A stretch of 48,303 bases of DNA from Bordetella parapertussis. GTDB taxonomy: Bacteria; Pseudomonadota; Gammaproteobacteria; Burkholderiales; Burkholderiaceae_A. The stretch covers positions 1 to 48,303 of the forward strand of contig CAMDMC010000012.1 of assembly GCA_945901825.1 (NCBI GenBank). The letters are read 5' to 3'. Position numbers and translations under genes: made by a program. The notes under the pieces are model-generated. The model made no database searches. It was not told the origin of the DNA and saw only the letters and a list, made by a program, of their open reading frames with translations. Position 1 is the stretch's first letter; every line of letters begins with the position of its first letter. Below, in pieces: positions 19,250-27,560 of the stretch.

Positions 19250-20233
19250 TTAAAGCGTGAGCGCCACTGCGCCCCAGGTAAAGCCACCACCAACCCCCTG
19301 AAGCATAAGGGTCTGGCCAGCCTTCAGACGACCATCGCGGCGCGCTGCATCGAAGGCCAGGGGGACTGAGGCGGCCGAGGTGTTGGCATGCTGGCCCACG
19401 GTGGCGATAAGTCGTGACTCGGGGATCTGAAGCCGCTTGCCCACCATGGCAAGGATTCGGCGGTTGGCCTGATGAGGAATAAACCAATCGATGGCCTGAA
19501 GGTCAAGACCGGCCAGACTCGCTACCTCGCGGGCGGATGACTCGAGCACCTCTACGGCCAGACGAAAAACGGCCTGGCCATCCATGGTTAAAAAGGGCGA
19601 GCCGCAGACCTTGCCATGGGCAAGCTGACCGGGCGTATTCAGAATGCCTTCGTGCTCCGCTCGGGCGTAGAGCTTGTGCGCAAGAATTCCGGGCGTATCG
19701 CTTGCCTTTAAGACCACCGCACCCGCACCGTCGCCAAACAAGACACAGGTGCCTCGGTCGTTGAAATCGAGAATGCGTGAGAAGGTCTCCGCACCCACAA
19801 CCAGGGCCGTTCTTGCCTGGCCTGTTTGAATAAAGAGGTCTGCTGTAGCGAGTGCGTAAACAAACCCACTGCAGACCGCCTGGAGATCGAAGGACGCGCA
19901 CTGTTTAATGGCGAGCTTGTGCTGCAGCCGGCAGGCCGTGGAGGGGAAGACCATGTCGGGGGTGGAGGTTGCCAGAACGATGAGGTCCACCGAGTCTGGC
20001 TCAAGGCCAGCATCCTCAAGGGCTGCAATGGACGCCCGATGGGCGAGGTCGCTGGTGGACAGGTCATCGTTTGCAAAATAGCGCTGCTCAATGCCCGTTC
20101 GTTCCCGTATCCATTCGTCACTGGTTTCAAGGCCAAGAGCCCCCAGCCGATCGACCATGGCCTGATTCGAAACAGGTTCACCAGGCAGATACCCCCCTGT
20201 TCCAATAACTGCTGAGTAGGTTCGAGAAACCAT
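19250..20233 (-). CDS. fabH: 3-oxoacyl-[acyl-carrier-protein] synthase III
   Basis: Starts fatty-acid synthesis by condensing acetyl-CoA with malonyl-ACP. The 327 residues contain the triad Cys121 ([10 protein letters not shown]), His in [11 protein letters not shown] and Asn in [10 protein letters not shown]. It sits 27 bp after plsX in the usual plsX-fabH-fabD-fabG-acpP order. Confidence 0.97.
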   Translation of the reverse strand: MVSRTYSAVIGTGGYLPGEPVSNQAMVDRLGALGLETSDEWIRERTGIEQRYFANDDLSTSDLAHRASIAALEDAGLEPDSVDLIVLATSTPDMVFPSTACRLQHKLAIKQCASFDLQAVCSGFVYALATADLFIQTGQARTALVVGAETFSRILDFNDRGTCVLFGDGAGAVVLKASDTPGILAHKLYARAEHEGILNTPGQLAHGKVCGSPFLTMDGQAVFRLAVEVLESSAREVASLAGLDLQAIDWFIPHQANRRILAMVGKRLQIPESRLIATVGQHANTSAASVPLAFDAARRDGRLKAGQTLMLQGVGGGFTWGAVALTL

Positions 20234-20260
20234 GGGGATGCAGTGTAAGACGTGCGGGGC

Positions 20261-21286
20261 TTAGGCGTTTACGAGCCCTGAACGCGCGGCAAGCGACTCG
20301 GTAATGCGCTCGACAAGGCGATGCCGAGCAGCCTCTGCGGCCCGATCAAGCGCATGCCGAAACCCATAAGCATCTGCAGATCCGTGACTTTTAACAACCA
20401 CGCCACGAAGACCGAGTAGGACAGCACCGTTGTAGCGACGGTGGTCGACGCGGCGAACAAACGCACGCAGAACCGGCGAGGCAATAAGCGCGGCAAGACG
20501 GCTAAAAAAGCTGCGACGAAACTCTTCTTTGAGAAAGGCGCCCAACATTTGCGCGACACCTTCAGAGGTTTTGAGTGCCACATTACCAACAAACCCATCA
20601 CAGACAACAACATCGGCAACGCCCTTAAACACGTCGTTACCCTCAACATTTCCAATGAAATGAATAGGCATTTGACGAAGCTGCTCGGCCGCCTGTTTAA
20701 CCAGTTCATTGCCTTTAATAACCTCCTCGCCCACGTTAAGAAGGCCAACACGAGGCTGCTCGACACCCATGGCCATGGCTAAGGCCGAGCCCATAAGGCC
20801 AAACTGAGCAAGGTGCTCGGCAGAGCAGTCAACGTTTGCGCCCAAGTCAAGCATAAGGGTTGAAGAACCGCTGCGATTGGGAATAAACGTGGCGATGGCT
20901 GGTCGGTCGATACCCTCAATAGTTTTCAAGACGTTACGGGAAATGGCCATAAGCGCGCCGGTGTTGCCCGCACTAACCGCGCCGTGGGCATGGCCTAGGC
21001 TGACCTGCTCGAAGGCGAGTCGCATGGACGACTGCCGCTTAGAACGCAAGGCCACCGCGGGTGGATCGCTCATCTCAACAAGCTCTGGAGCATGAACAAT
21101 TTCAACCCGAGTACTTGCCTGAAGGCGAGCAAAGAGCTCGGATGCACGAATATCAGGTTCACGACCAACCAATAAAAGACTTGCATTCAGGTCGCGTTGA
21201 AGAAAGTCAAGGCATGCGGCCAGGGTAACCGGCAGACCATGGTCGCCCCCCATGCAGTCAACCGCAAGACGAACAGGGAATGTCAT
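20261..21286 (-). CDS. plsX: Phosphate acyltransferase PlsX
   Basis: Converts acyl-ACP to acyl-phosphate, the donor for PlsY in phospholipid synthesis. The 341 residues start with RLAVDCMGGDHG and contain SAGNTGALMA and VVCDGFVGNVALK, all typical of the family. It follows rpmF in the common rpmF-plsX linkage, with a 101-bp gap that contains a long-range inverted repeat. Confidence 0.97.
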   Translation of the reverse strand: MTFPVRLAVDCMGGDHGLPVTLAACLDFLQRDLNASLLLVGREPDIRASELFARLQASTRVEIVHAPELVEMSDPPAVALRSKRQSSMRLAFEQVSLGHAHGAVSAGNTGALMAISRNVLKTIEGIDRPAIATFIPNRSGSSTLMLDLGANVDCSAEHLAQFGLMGSALAMAMGVEQPRVGLLNVGEEVIKGNELVKQAAEQLRQMPIHFIGNVEGNDVFKGVADVVVCDGFVGNVALKTSEGVAQMLGAFLKEEFRRSFFSRLAALIASPVLRAFVRRVDHRRYNGAVLLGLRGVVVKSHGSADAYGFRHALDRAAEAARHRLVERITESLAARSGLVNA

Positions 21287-21289
21287 TGG

Positions 21290-21361
21290 AAGCTGGCCAA
21301 GAAGGAAGGCCGCTGCGAGAAATTAGATAAACCGTATGTCTGCTGACAACTGGGCCAGCTT
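21290..21361. repeat. 9-bp inverted repeat in the rpmF-plsX gap
   Basis: AAGCTGGCC at 21290-21298 is perfectly repeated in inverse at 21353-21361 (GGCCAGCTT), separated by 54 bp. In the rpmF-plsX transcript this would form a long hairpin just before the plsX start. A second small GGGGC/GCCCC stem lies beside it toward rpmF. Neither has a U-run, so these are more likely mRNA processing or stability structures than terminators. Confidence 0.45.
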
Positions 21362-21387
21362 GGGGCTATTACCGTGCGCCCCACCGA

Positions 21388-21585
21388 CTATTCCGAGCTG
21401 GTATCCCTTACAGCCTCGGGCTGCACAACCCGCTTGCCCTTGTAGAAGCCCGACGGGCTAATGTGATGTCGGAGATGAACTTCGCCCGTGGTCGGCTCCA
21501 CCGCAATGGCTGGGCCTTTTAAAAAATCGTGCGAGCGATGCATGCCCCGCTTGGAGGGAGATTTCTTGTTTTGTTGAACGGCCAT
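21388..21585 (-). CDS. rpmF: 50S ribosomal protein L32
   Basis: A small basic large-subunit protein of 65 residues. It begins [20 protein letters not shown], the invariant L32 start, and is followed by [15 protein letters not shown]. Zinc-binding cysteine pairs are absent, as in many L32 forms. Lying between yceD and plsX matches the conserved order. Confidence 0.97.
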   Translation of the reverse strand: MAVQQNKKSPSKRGMHRSHDFLKGPAIAVEPTTGEVHLRHHISPSGFYKGKRVVQPEAVRDTSSE

Positions 21586-21624
21586 GGTGTGTCTCTATTC
21601 GTAAATAACGGGGTTGCCTGACAA

Positions 21625-21664
21625 ATAATCGTTCGATTATAGCGGTTTAGGAAGGTTTTTTCAT
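21625..21664 (-). promoter_or_regulatory. Candidate promoter of the rpmF-plsX-fab operon with an overlapping palindrome
   Basis: On the minus strand a perfect TATAAT (positions 21641-21636) lies 17 bp from ATGAAA (21664-21659), a partial match to TTGACA. The inverted repeat ATAATCG-TT-CGATTAT (21625-21640) covers most of the -10 element and the expected start site. That is where a repressor operator could sit. Which factor would bind is not visible. Confidence 0.5.
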
Positions 21665-22171
21665 AGAAAGAAGGTGAGCCAGATCGTGGAAGGGGTTGGG
21701 CCGGTTGGTTTGAGCCTCTACCGTAGCCTGGCATTCGGCATGCGCGAACCCATGGCCCATTTCAAGAAAAATCTCATCTTCAACAAGCTCTGCAATGCCA
21801 CGCTGGTCTTGCGTCGAGATGGCATCGACATCAGGGTCGCTCATCATGGCACTGTCGGCCTCTTGGGCCGTCTCAAAAAGCAAGACTGCGGGCGAGAGTT
21901 CAAGCTGACGGTCGACAGGCTTTCTGCAGCGCAGGCAGTCTGAGCGCACTACCGCATGAAAAGAGAGCTCGAGTTGTCCTTGGCCATCGAATTCCATGCT
22001 GACCGTAAGCGGCCCTAGAAGGCTGATTGAGGCCTCGACAAGCCGACTCAGCTGTGGCTCGGCAATGGTCAGCGACGCCTTGACCCCATTGGGGAATCGC
22101 TCCATCAACCGCTGCAGAGATAAGGGCGACAGGCCATCGGAATTGGGGCAGAGAACAACAGGACTCGTCAT
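21647..22171 (-). CDS. yceD: DUF177 protein YceD (23S rRNA accumulation protein family)
   Basis: A member of the YceD/DUF177 family, implicated in 23S rRNA or large-subunit assembly and almost always encoded next to rpmF. The 174 residues contain a CxxC pair in SDCLRCRKPVD and an acidic C-terminal half, as in homologues. It is divergent from maf with only 18 bp between the start codons, so each promoter must overlap the other gene. Confidence 0.9.
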   Translation of the reverse strand: MTSPVVLCPNSDGLSPLSLQRLMERFPNGVKASLTIAEPQLSRLVEASISLLGPLTVSMEFDGQGQLELSFHAVVRSDCLRCRKPVDRQLELSPAVLLFETAQEADSAMMSDPDVDAISTQDQRGIAELVEDEIFLEMGHGFAHAECQATVEAQTNRPNPFHDLAHLLSMKKPS

Positions 22172-22189
22172 GAATGCGATGATACCGGG

Positions 22190-22783
22190 GTGGCCACCAT
22201 CATTCTTGCGTCAACCAGTCCGTACCGGGCTGAACTCCTTACTAGGCTGGGGCTTGGCTTTGAGACCATGGCCCCCGGCGTTGATGAGACTGCCTATCAG
22301 GCTGCCAGTGCGCGCGAGTTAGCCGGTTTGCTTGCTCAGGCCAAGGCACAGGCAGTGGCAGGTTCAAGGCCTGGGCGCATTGTTATTGGAAGCGATCAGG
22401 TTGCGGTCTGCGAAGGACGGTTTCTGGGCAAGCCTGGCAGTATCGAGGCCGCCATCGAGCAGCTTCAATTTCAGCGGGGAAAGACAACGCTTTTTGAGAC
22501 CGCGGTCTGCCTGTTGGATGCGAAAGGCACCCCAAGCCAAAGCTGTGTCACCACGCGTGTTCGATGGCTTGATTCAAGCCAGATCTCCGACAGCCTTATT
22601 TCAAACTATGTGCATAAAGAGCTCCCGCTCGACTGCGCGGGCGCAGCCAAGTCGGAGGGGCTTGGAGTTGCGTTAATTGCACAGATGCAATCGGAGGACC
22701 CCACAGCACTTATTGGACTTCCCTTAATTGCCTTAACCGACCTACTGCGTAAGGCTGGCATTGAGCCTTTGGCGAAGCCATAA
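22190..22783 (+). CDS. Maf-family nucleotide pyrophosphatase (YceF-like)
   Basis: A house-cleaning nucleoside triphosphate pyrophosphatase of 197 residues. It starts with GTG at 22190 (MATIILASTSPYRAELLTRL) and shows the Maf signature SxSPYR, PGVDE and IGSDQVAV. The SPYR and SDQ variants fit the YceF (m7GTP-type) subgroup rather than the dTTP/UTP-type Maf. Its last 42 bp overlap the convergent HAD phosphatase gene. Confidence 0.92.
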   Translation: MATIILASTSPYRAELLTRLGLGFETMAPGVDETAYQAASARELAGLLAQAKAQAVAGSRPGRIVIGSDQVAVCEGRFLGKPGSIEAAIEQLQFQRGKTTLFETAVCLLDAKGTPSQSCVTTRVRWLDSSQISDSLISNYVHKELPLDCAGAAKSEGLGVALIAQMQSEDPTALIGLPLIALTDLLRKAGIEPLAKP

Positions 22784-23413
22784 ATCGAGCTCCGAAACCG
22801 AGGACAGGCAGGCCAAGGGGTTGAAGGCCTCGAGGTGTTCTCTTGGGTGCGCGCCATAAGTGACGGCTACAGCACTTGCGCCGGCTGCGGCCGCCATCTC
22901 AAGGTCATGGCTGGTATCGCCGATAACCAAGGCCTCAACCGGGTCGATATTGAGTTCCTCGCATAACTCGTAGACCATGGTGGGGCTGGGCTTGGGGTCG
23001 GACTCGTCTGCGCAGCGCGTTGCCGCAAAATAAAACCGCGTGGCCGTTGCATCAAGGGCTCGCTCAAGCCCCTTGCGCGACTTGCCTGTTGCCACAGCCA
23101 GGGGATGGTTCGCCTTGTGCATCCAGTCAAGCAGACCAACCACACCCTCAAAGGGCTTCAGGAACTGATCGCTAGCTAAGTAATAGTGCCGAAACCGCTC
23201 GACAAGCTCGGGAATGCGCTCCTTGGGCAGCTCGGGGGCAACATGGCTCAGCGCGCTTTGCAGACCAAGTCCAATGACATACTTCGACGCCTCCAGACTT
23301 GGCGCCTTTAGCCCTAGATCCTCGCAAGATCGTTGGATGGCCTGGGCAATGGTCATGGTGGAATCGACGACAGTGCCATCCCAGTCGAAAATGATGAGTG
23401 ATGTAGGTGTCAT
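22742..23413 (-). CDS. HAD-superfamily phosphatase (Gph/phosphoglycolate phosphatase-like)
   Basis: A HAD hydrolase of 223 residues with motif I IFDWDGTVVDST, motif II VATGKS, and motif III/IV around SDPKPSP and VIGDTSHDLEMA. It probably hydrolyses a small phosphorylated metabolite; phosphoglycolate is the likely candidate, but HAD substrate choice cannot be read from sequence. It starts 4 bp after rluC ends, so the two are co-transcribed, as in other betaproteobacteria. Its 3' end overlaps maf by 42 bp tail to tail. Confidence 0.9.
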   Translation of the reverse strand: MTPTSLIIFDWDGTVVDSTMTIAQAIQRSCEDLGLKAPSLEASKYVIGLGLQSALSHVAPELPKERIPELVERFRHYYLASDQFLKPFEGVVGLLDWMHKANHPLAVATGKSRKGLERALDATATRFYFAATRCADESDPKPSPTMVYELCEELNIDPVEALVIGDTSHDLEMAAAAGASAVAVTYGAHPREHLEAFNPLACLSSVSELDLWLRQRLNASLTQ

Positions 23414-23417
23414 AGGT

Positions 23418-24446
23418 TTAGGAATTGATTAGGGGCATTTCTGTTGTGTCTGCTCGGTCTGCAACTGGCCTAGGCTTCCAGGGACAGCCAAGTTTTTGCT
23501 GGCCTTTTTGCCAGTCGCTTCCTGGCTCAGCCGCAACACGCTCCCGAGCCAATTCGGAATCGAAGGAGGCCTTCCATGCATGCAGAAACATGCGGGAGAC
23601 CTTGGTTAAAGCCTGCACCTGGTGGTTAAAGCGGGGGTCGCCGTACTTTGGATCGCCCACGATAGGAAAGCCTGAAGAGGCAAGGTGAACGCGAATCTGG
23701 TGGGTACGACCTGTTACAGGCTGGCATTCGAGCAGACTTAAAGGGCCGAGCTGGTCGTGCTCCCAGGTGCACAAGGCCTTGACCTGGGTCATGGCGGCCT
23801 GGCCTTGCTCACCCTCGCGGGCTGGCCTTACATGCCGCTCCCCACCCGGGTGGAGTTCTTTGACAAGCGAGTCGCGCAGGCTCGCAAGCCCCGTTTGTTG
23901 CCAGGCGCCCTTTACCAGCGCCAGGTAGTGCTTTCGAAATCGACCCGCCTGAATCTGCCGATGCAGGTTAAGCAGGCTTGTCCTTTTAGTTGCAAGAAAA
24001 AGCAGACCAGAGGTCTCGCGGTCAAGCCGATGGACCAGATCGAGACTCGACCCCCACTGACCGCAGGCACGAAAGGCCTCGACCAGGCCAAGCGAAATGC
24101 CGCTGCCCCCGTGCACCGCCAGTCCCACCGGCTTATTGACGGCAAGAAGCCCATTGGCCTCATAGACGCGCTCGATCCTTTCAACCAGAACAACTGCCGA
24201 CCCCAGCCTTTGCTCGGAATCCACCTGCTGAGGCTCCGGTACCCTTACGGGTGGCAGCCTCAGCCATTGCCCAGCCAACAGCCGTTGCTCAGGGCGTGTG
24301 CGGGCTCCATCAACGCGTACCTCGCCGGTTCGAAGCATGCGGTAGATACGCGTCTTGGGCACCCCTTTGAAGTGCCGCAACAGAAAATTATCGATTCTTT
24401 GGCCTTCGTACTCGGCCTCGACCTGAAGCCGATTTAATACCGCCAT
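23418..24446 (-). CDS. rluC: 23S rRNA pseudouridine synthase (RluC-type)
   Basis: Isomerises specific 23S rRNA uridines. The 342 residues have an N-terminal S4 RNA-binding domain (RIDNFLLRHFKGVPKTRIYR) and the RluA-family catalytic domain with LVHRLDRETSGLLF carrying the catalytic Asp, then GRTHQIRVHLA. It is divergent from rne, a conserved betaproteobacterial pairing that favours RluC over RluD. The C-terminus has a short basic tail beyond the domain. Confidence 0.92.
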   Translation of the reverse strand: MAVLNRLQVEAEYEGQRIDNFLLRHFKGVPKTRIYRMLRTGEVRVDGARTRPEQRLLAGQWLRLPPVRVPEPQQVDSEQRLGSAVVLVERIERVYEANGLLAVNKPVGLAVHGGSGISLGLVEAFRACGQWGSSLDLVHRLDRETSGLLFLATKRTSLLNLHRQIQAGRFRKHYLALVKGAWQQTGLASLRDSLVKELHPGGERHVRPAREGEQGQAAMTQVKALCTWEHDQLGPLSLLECQPVTGRTHQIRVHLASSGFPIVGDPKYGDPRFNHQVQALTKVSRMFLHAWKASFDSELARERVAAEPGSDWQKGQQKLGCPWKPRPVADRADTTEMPLINS

Positions 24447-24469
24447 AAAAAGCCTAAACGTATTTTCAA

Positions 24470-24497
24470 GTTATAATTTCATAAGGATAGCTGGCAA
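24470..24497 (-). promoter_or_regulatory. Candidate sigma-70 promoter of rluC
   Basis: On the minus strand TTGCCA (24497-24492) and TATAAC (24475-24470) are separated by 16 bp, and the start codon of rluC follows 23 bp further. Both boxes match five of six consensus bases. A perfect TATAAT on the plus strand (24472-24477) overlaps and could serve rne, but no good -35 accompanies it. Confidence 0.5.
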
Positions 24498-24893
24498 AGC
24501 CTAGAAATTTGTTAAAAAAATCTTAGCCGCCCGCCCTAGATCCTACGGAGCCGAATTCCGAGCCTAACCGCTCGACGAGTCGGCATATTAAAGATTGATG
24601 ACCGTAAACGACGATTGGTTGTTTCGTTTGCGGCCCAAAGAGATTTAAAGATTTGACGAATCACATGGATGGTTCTTTGGAAGTTCATCGACAGACTGCC
24701 CGTTTTGCGCAGCGGCTCGCCCATTCCTTTGCTCCCCAATCGCCTGCCCTTTCGCCCCTTGAAGGCCTAAGGCTCTTTAGGCACGTCAACCTTTCATCTC
24801 CTAGGGCCCCTGCGTCAGTGACCAGCGTTGTAACTCGCGTCTAAGTTACAACCGCGTGGGTTTCAAGCCTGCGCGACCTAAGGAGTTGATTGT
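24478..24893 (+). promoter_or_regulatory. Long structured leader of rne
   Basis: More than 400 bp without a gene precede rne. Two strong hairpins are visible. One is 24602-24633: a 10-bp stem CCGTAAACGA/TCGTTTGCGG with one wobble and a 12-base loop. The other is 24827-24852: an 8-bp perfect stem GTTGTAAC/GTTACAAC with a 10-base loop, about 40 bp before the start codon. A smaller bulged stem lies near 24570. In Escherichia coli the 361-nt rne leader is a target of RNase E itself and gives feedback control. The same role here is an inference from length and structure. Confidence 0.5.
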
Positions 24894-27560
24894 ATGAAAC
24901 GAATGTTATTTAACGCCACGCACTCGGAAGAGCTGCGGGTTGCTATTGTTGATGGCCAGCGCCTTGTCGACCTCGACATTGAAGCCGCGGGCCGTGAGCA
25001 ACGCAAAAGCAATATTTACAAAGGCGTAGTTACCCGTGTTGAGCCGAGCCTTGAGGCCTGCTTTGTTAACTACGGTGAGGAACGTCACGGCTTTCTTCCG
25101 TTTAAAGAGATTGCCAAAGAGTTCTGCAAGCCTGGGGTCGATCTGTCTCGCGCTGGCATTAAAGACGCTATTTCAGAAGGCACCGAGCTCTTGGTTCAGG
25201 TGGAGAAGGAAGAGCGTGGCAACAAGGGGGCGGCGCTTACGACGTTTATTTCCATTGCCGGCCGCTACCTTGTGCTAATGCCCAACAATCCCAGGGGCGG
25301 TGGCGTATCGCGCCGCATTGAGGGTGAAGACCGGCAGGAGCTTAAAGATGCCATGGACCAGCTTGAGCTTCCTGCGGGCATGAGTATTATTGCCCGCACA
25401 GCGGGCATTGGTCGCTCGGCAGGCGAACTGCAGTGGGACCTCAATTACCTTTTGCAGCTCTGGAAGGCCGTTGACGATGCCCGCGCCCTTCAGGCCGGTG
25501 CCTACCTTATTTACCAAGAGTCCAGTCTGGTTATCCGCGCCATCCGCGATTACTTTCAGCCCGATATTGGCGAAATCCTTGTTGATACCGACGATATTTA
25601 CGACCAGGCTCAGCAGTTCATGCTTCATGTCATGCCCGATCTCGCACCCAGGGTTAAGCGCTACAAGGATGACATTCCGCTTTTCTCCCGCTTTCAGATC
25701 GAGCATCAAATTGAAACCGCCTATTCCCGCATGGTTGAACTGCCATCCGGTGGCGCATTGGTTATCGACCATACCGAGGCACTTGTTGCGGTTGACGTGA
25801 ACTCGGCCCGTTCCACGCGTGGTTCCGATATTGAAGAAACTGCCCTGCGAACGAACCTTGAGGCCGCCGAAGAGGTTGGACGACAGCTTAGGCTGCGCGA
25901 CCTTGGCGGGCTCATCGTCATTGACTTCATTGACATGGAATCAAACAAAGCCCAGCGCGATGTTGAGCAGCGACTGCGTGAAGCCCTCCATCACGACCGC
26001 GCCCGCGTGCAAATGGGCAAGATCTCGCGTTTTGGGCTTATGGAGTTGTCGCGGCAGAGGCTTCGCCCTGCGCTAAACGAGGGGTCTCATATTACCTGCC
26101 CGCGTTGCAATGGCACAGGCGGTATTCGCGACATTGACTCAAGTGCCCTTCACATTCTTCGTATCCTCCAAGAAGAGGCCATGAAGGAAGGAACCGCTGC
26201 TGTGCACGTGCAAGTACCGGTTGAGGTTGCAAGCTTTTTGTTGAATGAAAAACGCACAGACATTGCCAAACTTGAGGCCCGTCTCAAGGTGACCATCGTG
26301 CTCATTCCGAACAAGCACCTTGAGACACCCAACTACAACCTCGACCGGCTTCGCCACGACGACACACGCTTAGATGACATCAAGGTGAGCTACGCCATGG
26401 TCGAAGGACCAGCGCTTGAGGCAGGCGCGCCAGGAAAGCCCAGCGAGGGGCCCGAAAAGGTTCGACAAGAGGCTGTTGTAAAAGGCATCGCCCCCTCAAC
26501 GCCTATGCCTGCAAACATTGCAGCAGGCCGCAAGGCAGAAAAGAAATCAGGGTTCTTTGCCTGGCTGTCTGGACTCTTTGGTTCGGAGTCATCCGAGGCA
26601 CAGCCCAGTAAGTCAGCCAACGCAGGCCGAAATGGTCGGTCAGCACGGCAGGGTGGGCGAGGCGATGATCGCCGTAATCGGGCAGGCGGGGCAGGTGCTG
26701 AAGATACTGGGTCGAACCGACGCGAACGCACGCCTGACAACCGACGCGATGGCCGCAGGCAAGCGGGTCGTGGCGATAACAAAGACGCAAAACCTGCCAC
26801 GAACGCGCCGCGGGAGGCTCAAGAAACCCGCCCAGCTCGCGAGCCCAAAGAGGGGCGTGAACCCCGCGAGGGGCGTGAGCCTCGCTCCAGGCAGCCCCGA
26901 GAAGCTCGTGAACCACGCGAGGCCAAAGAGCTTAAAGATCCGGCCGAGGGCCAAGAGCTCTCCCAAAACCTGGGCCTTGCAGAAGCTGTTGGGGAATCGG
27001 AGGCCTTGGACATGCCCCAGGCTGGCGATGCGAACGGCGCAGAGAAGCCTCGCCGCCGCCGTCGCCGCGGATCCTCTGGGCGTTCAGCATCCTCGGCGTC
27101 AAACGACGCGGGCGTAGCAGCAACCAGCACTGACCCCGCCGACGAGGGGTCCTCCATAGCCTTGACATCCGAGGCCTCGCACACCCCGGCAAATTCACCT
27201 GAAGCAGATGGGTTCAAAGACACCCCGAAGCCTGAAATGTATGCCGTGCCCGAGCCGTTCATCGTCGATCCGCCCGCTGCAATCGAGAAACACGCCGAAC
27301 CACCTACCCCAAGCCCAGTGCCTGCGGTCTCGCCTCACAGCCCAGTAGAGACTGTTGCTGTGGCCGCCCCCGCCTCACCCATTGATCTCTCGCAAGAACT
27401 TCAGGCCGCAGGACTTGAATGGGTTCAGACAAACCCGCAGAAAGGCCCCGTTGAGCAGCCCGCTGCGATCGCACCGATCTTGGGTCGGAAACCACGCCGA
27501 AGTCAGGCCGTTTCCACTCCTGAGGAGTTGGTTATGGTAGAAACTAGGAACAATGAGTGA
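24894..27560 (+). CDS. rne: Ribonuclease E
   Basis: The main endoribonuclease of mRNA decay and the degradosome scaffold. The N-terminal catalytic half (about 1-500) has the S1 domain near residues 38-120, the Mg-binding site in VAVDVNSARSTRG and VIDFIDME, and the zinc-link CPRCNGTG (CxxC) that joins dimers. The C-terminal 350 residues are low complexity: arginine-rich stretches that should bind RNA (QGGRGDDRRNRAGG), tandem REPREGREPR-like repeats, an RRRRRRGSSGR block, then an acidic/proline-rich end. Total 888 residues is within the range for betaproteobacteria. The stop overlaps moaA by 8 bp. Confidence 0.96.
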   Translation: MKRMLFNATHSEELRVAIVDGQRLVDLDIEAAGREQRKSNIYKGVVTRVEPSLEACFVNYGEERHGFLPFKEIAKEFCKPGVDLSRAGIKDAISEGTELLVQVEKEERGNKGAALTTFISIAGRYLVLMPNNPRGGGVSRRIEGEDRQELKDAMDQLELPAGMSIIARTAGIGRSAGELQWDLNYLLQLWKAVDDARALQAGAYLIYQESSLVIRAIRDYFQPDIGEILVDTDDIYDQAQQFMLHVMPDLAPRVKRYKDDIPLFSRFQIEHQIETAYSRMVELPSGGALVIDHTEALVAVDVNSARSTRGSDIEETALRTNLEAAEEVGRQLRLRDLGGLIVIDFIDMESNKAQRDVEQRLREALHHDRARVQMGKISRFGLMELSRQRLRPALNEGSHITCPRCNGTGGIRDIDSSALHILRILQEEAMKEGTAAVHVQVPVEVASFLLNEKRTDIAKLEARLKVTIVLIPNKHLETPNYNLDRLRHDDTRLDDIKVSYAMVEGPALEAGAPGKPSEGPEKVRQEAVVKGIAPSTPMPANIAAGRKAEKKSGFFAWLSGLFGSESSEAQPSKSANAGRNGRSARQGGRGDDRRNRAGGAGAEDTGSNRRERTPDNRRDGRRQAGRGDNKDAKPATNAPREAQETRPAREPKEGREPREGREPRSRQPREAREPREAKELKDPAEGQELSQNLGLAEAVGESEALDMPQAGDANGAEKPRRRRRRGSSGRSASSASNDAGVAATSTDPADEGSSIALTSEASHTPANSPEADGFKDTPKPEMYAVPEPFIVDPPAAIEKHAEPPTPSPVPAVSPHSPVETVAVAAPASPIDLSQELQAAGLEWVQTNPQKGPVEQPAAIAPILGRKPRRSQAVSTPEELVMVETRNNE

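Noticed and set aside
23757..24437. Plus-strand 226-residue frame opposite rluC
   Set aside because: It is the complement of conserved rluC codons and no family pattern is visible.
26800..27000. Short repeated units that might suggest a CRISPR or satellite
   Set aside because: The repeats are in frame, protein-coding (REPREGREPR-like) and without unique spacers of equal length. No CRISPR array was found in the window.
26518..27117. Plus-strand 199-residue frame inside rne
   Set aside because: A by-product of the repetitive Arg/Glu-rich C-terminal codons of rne.
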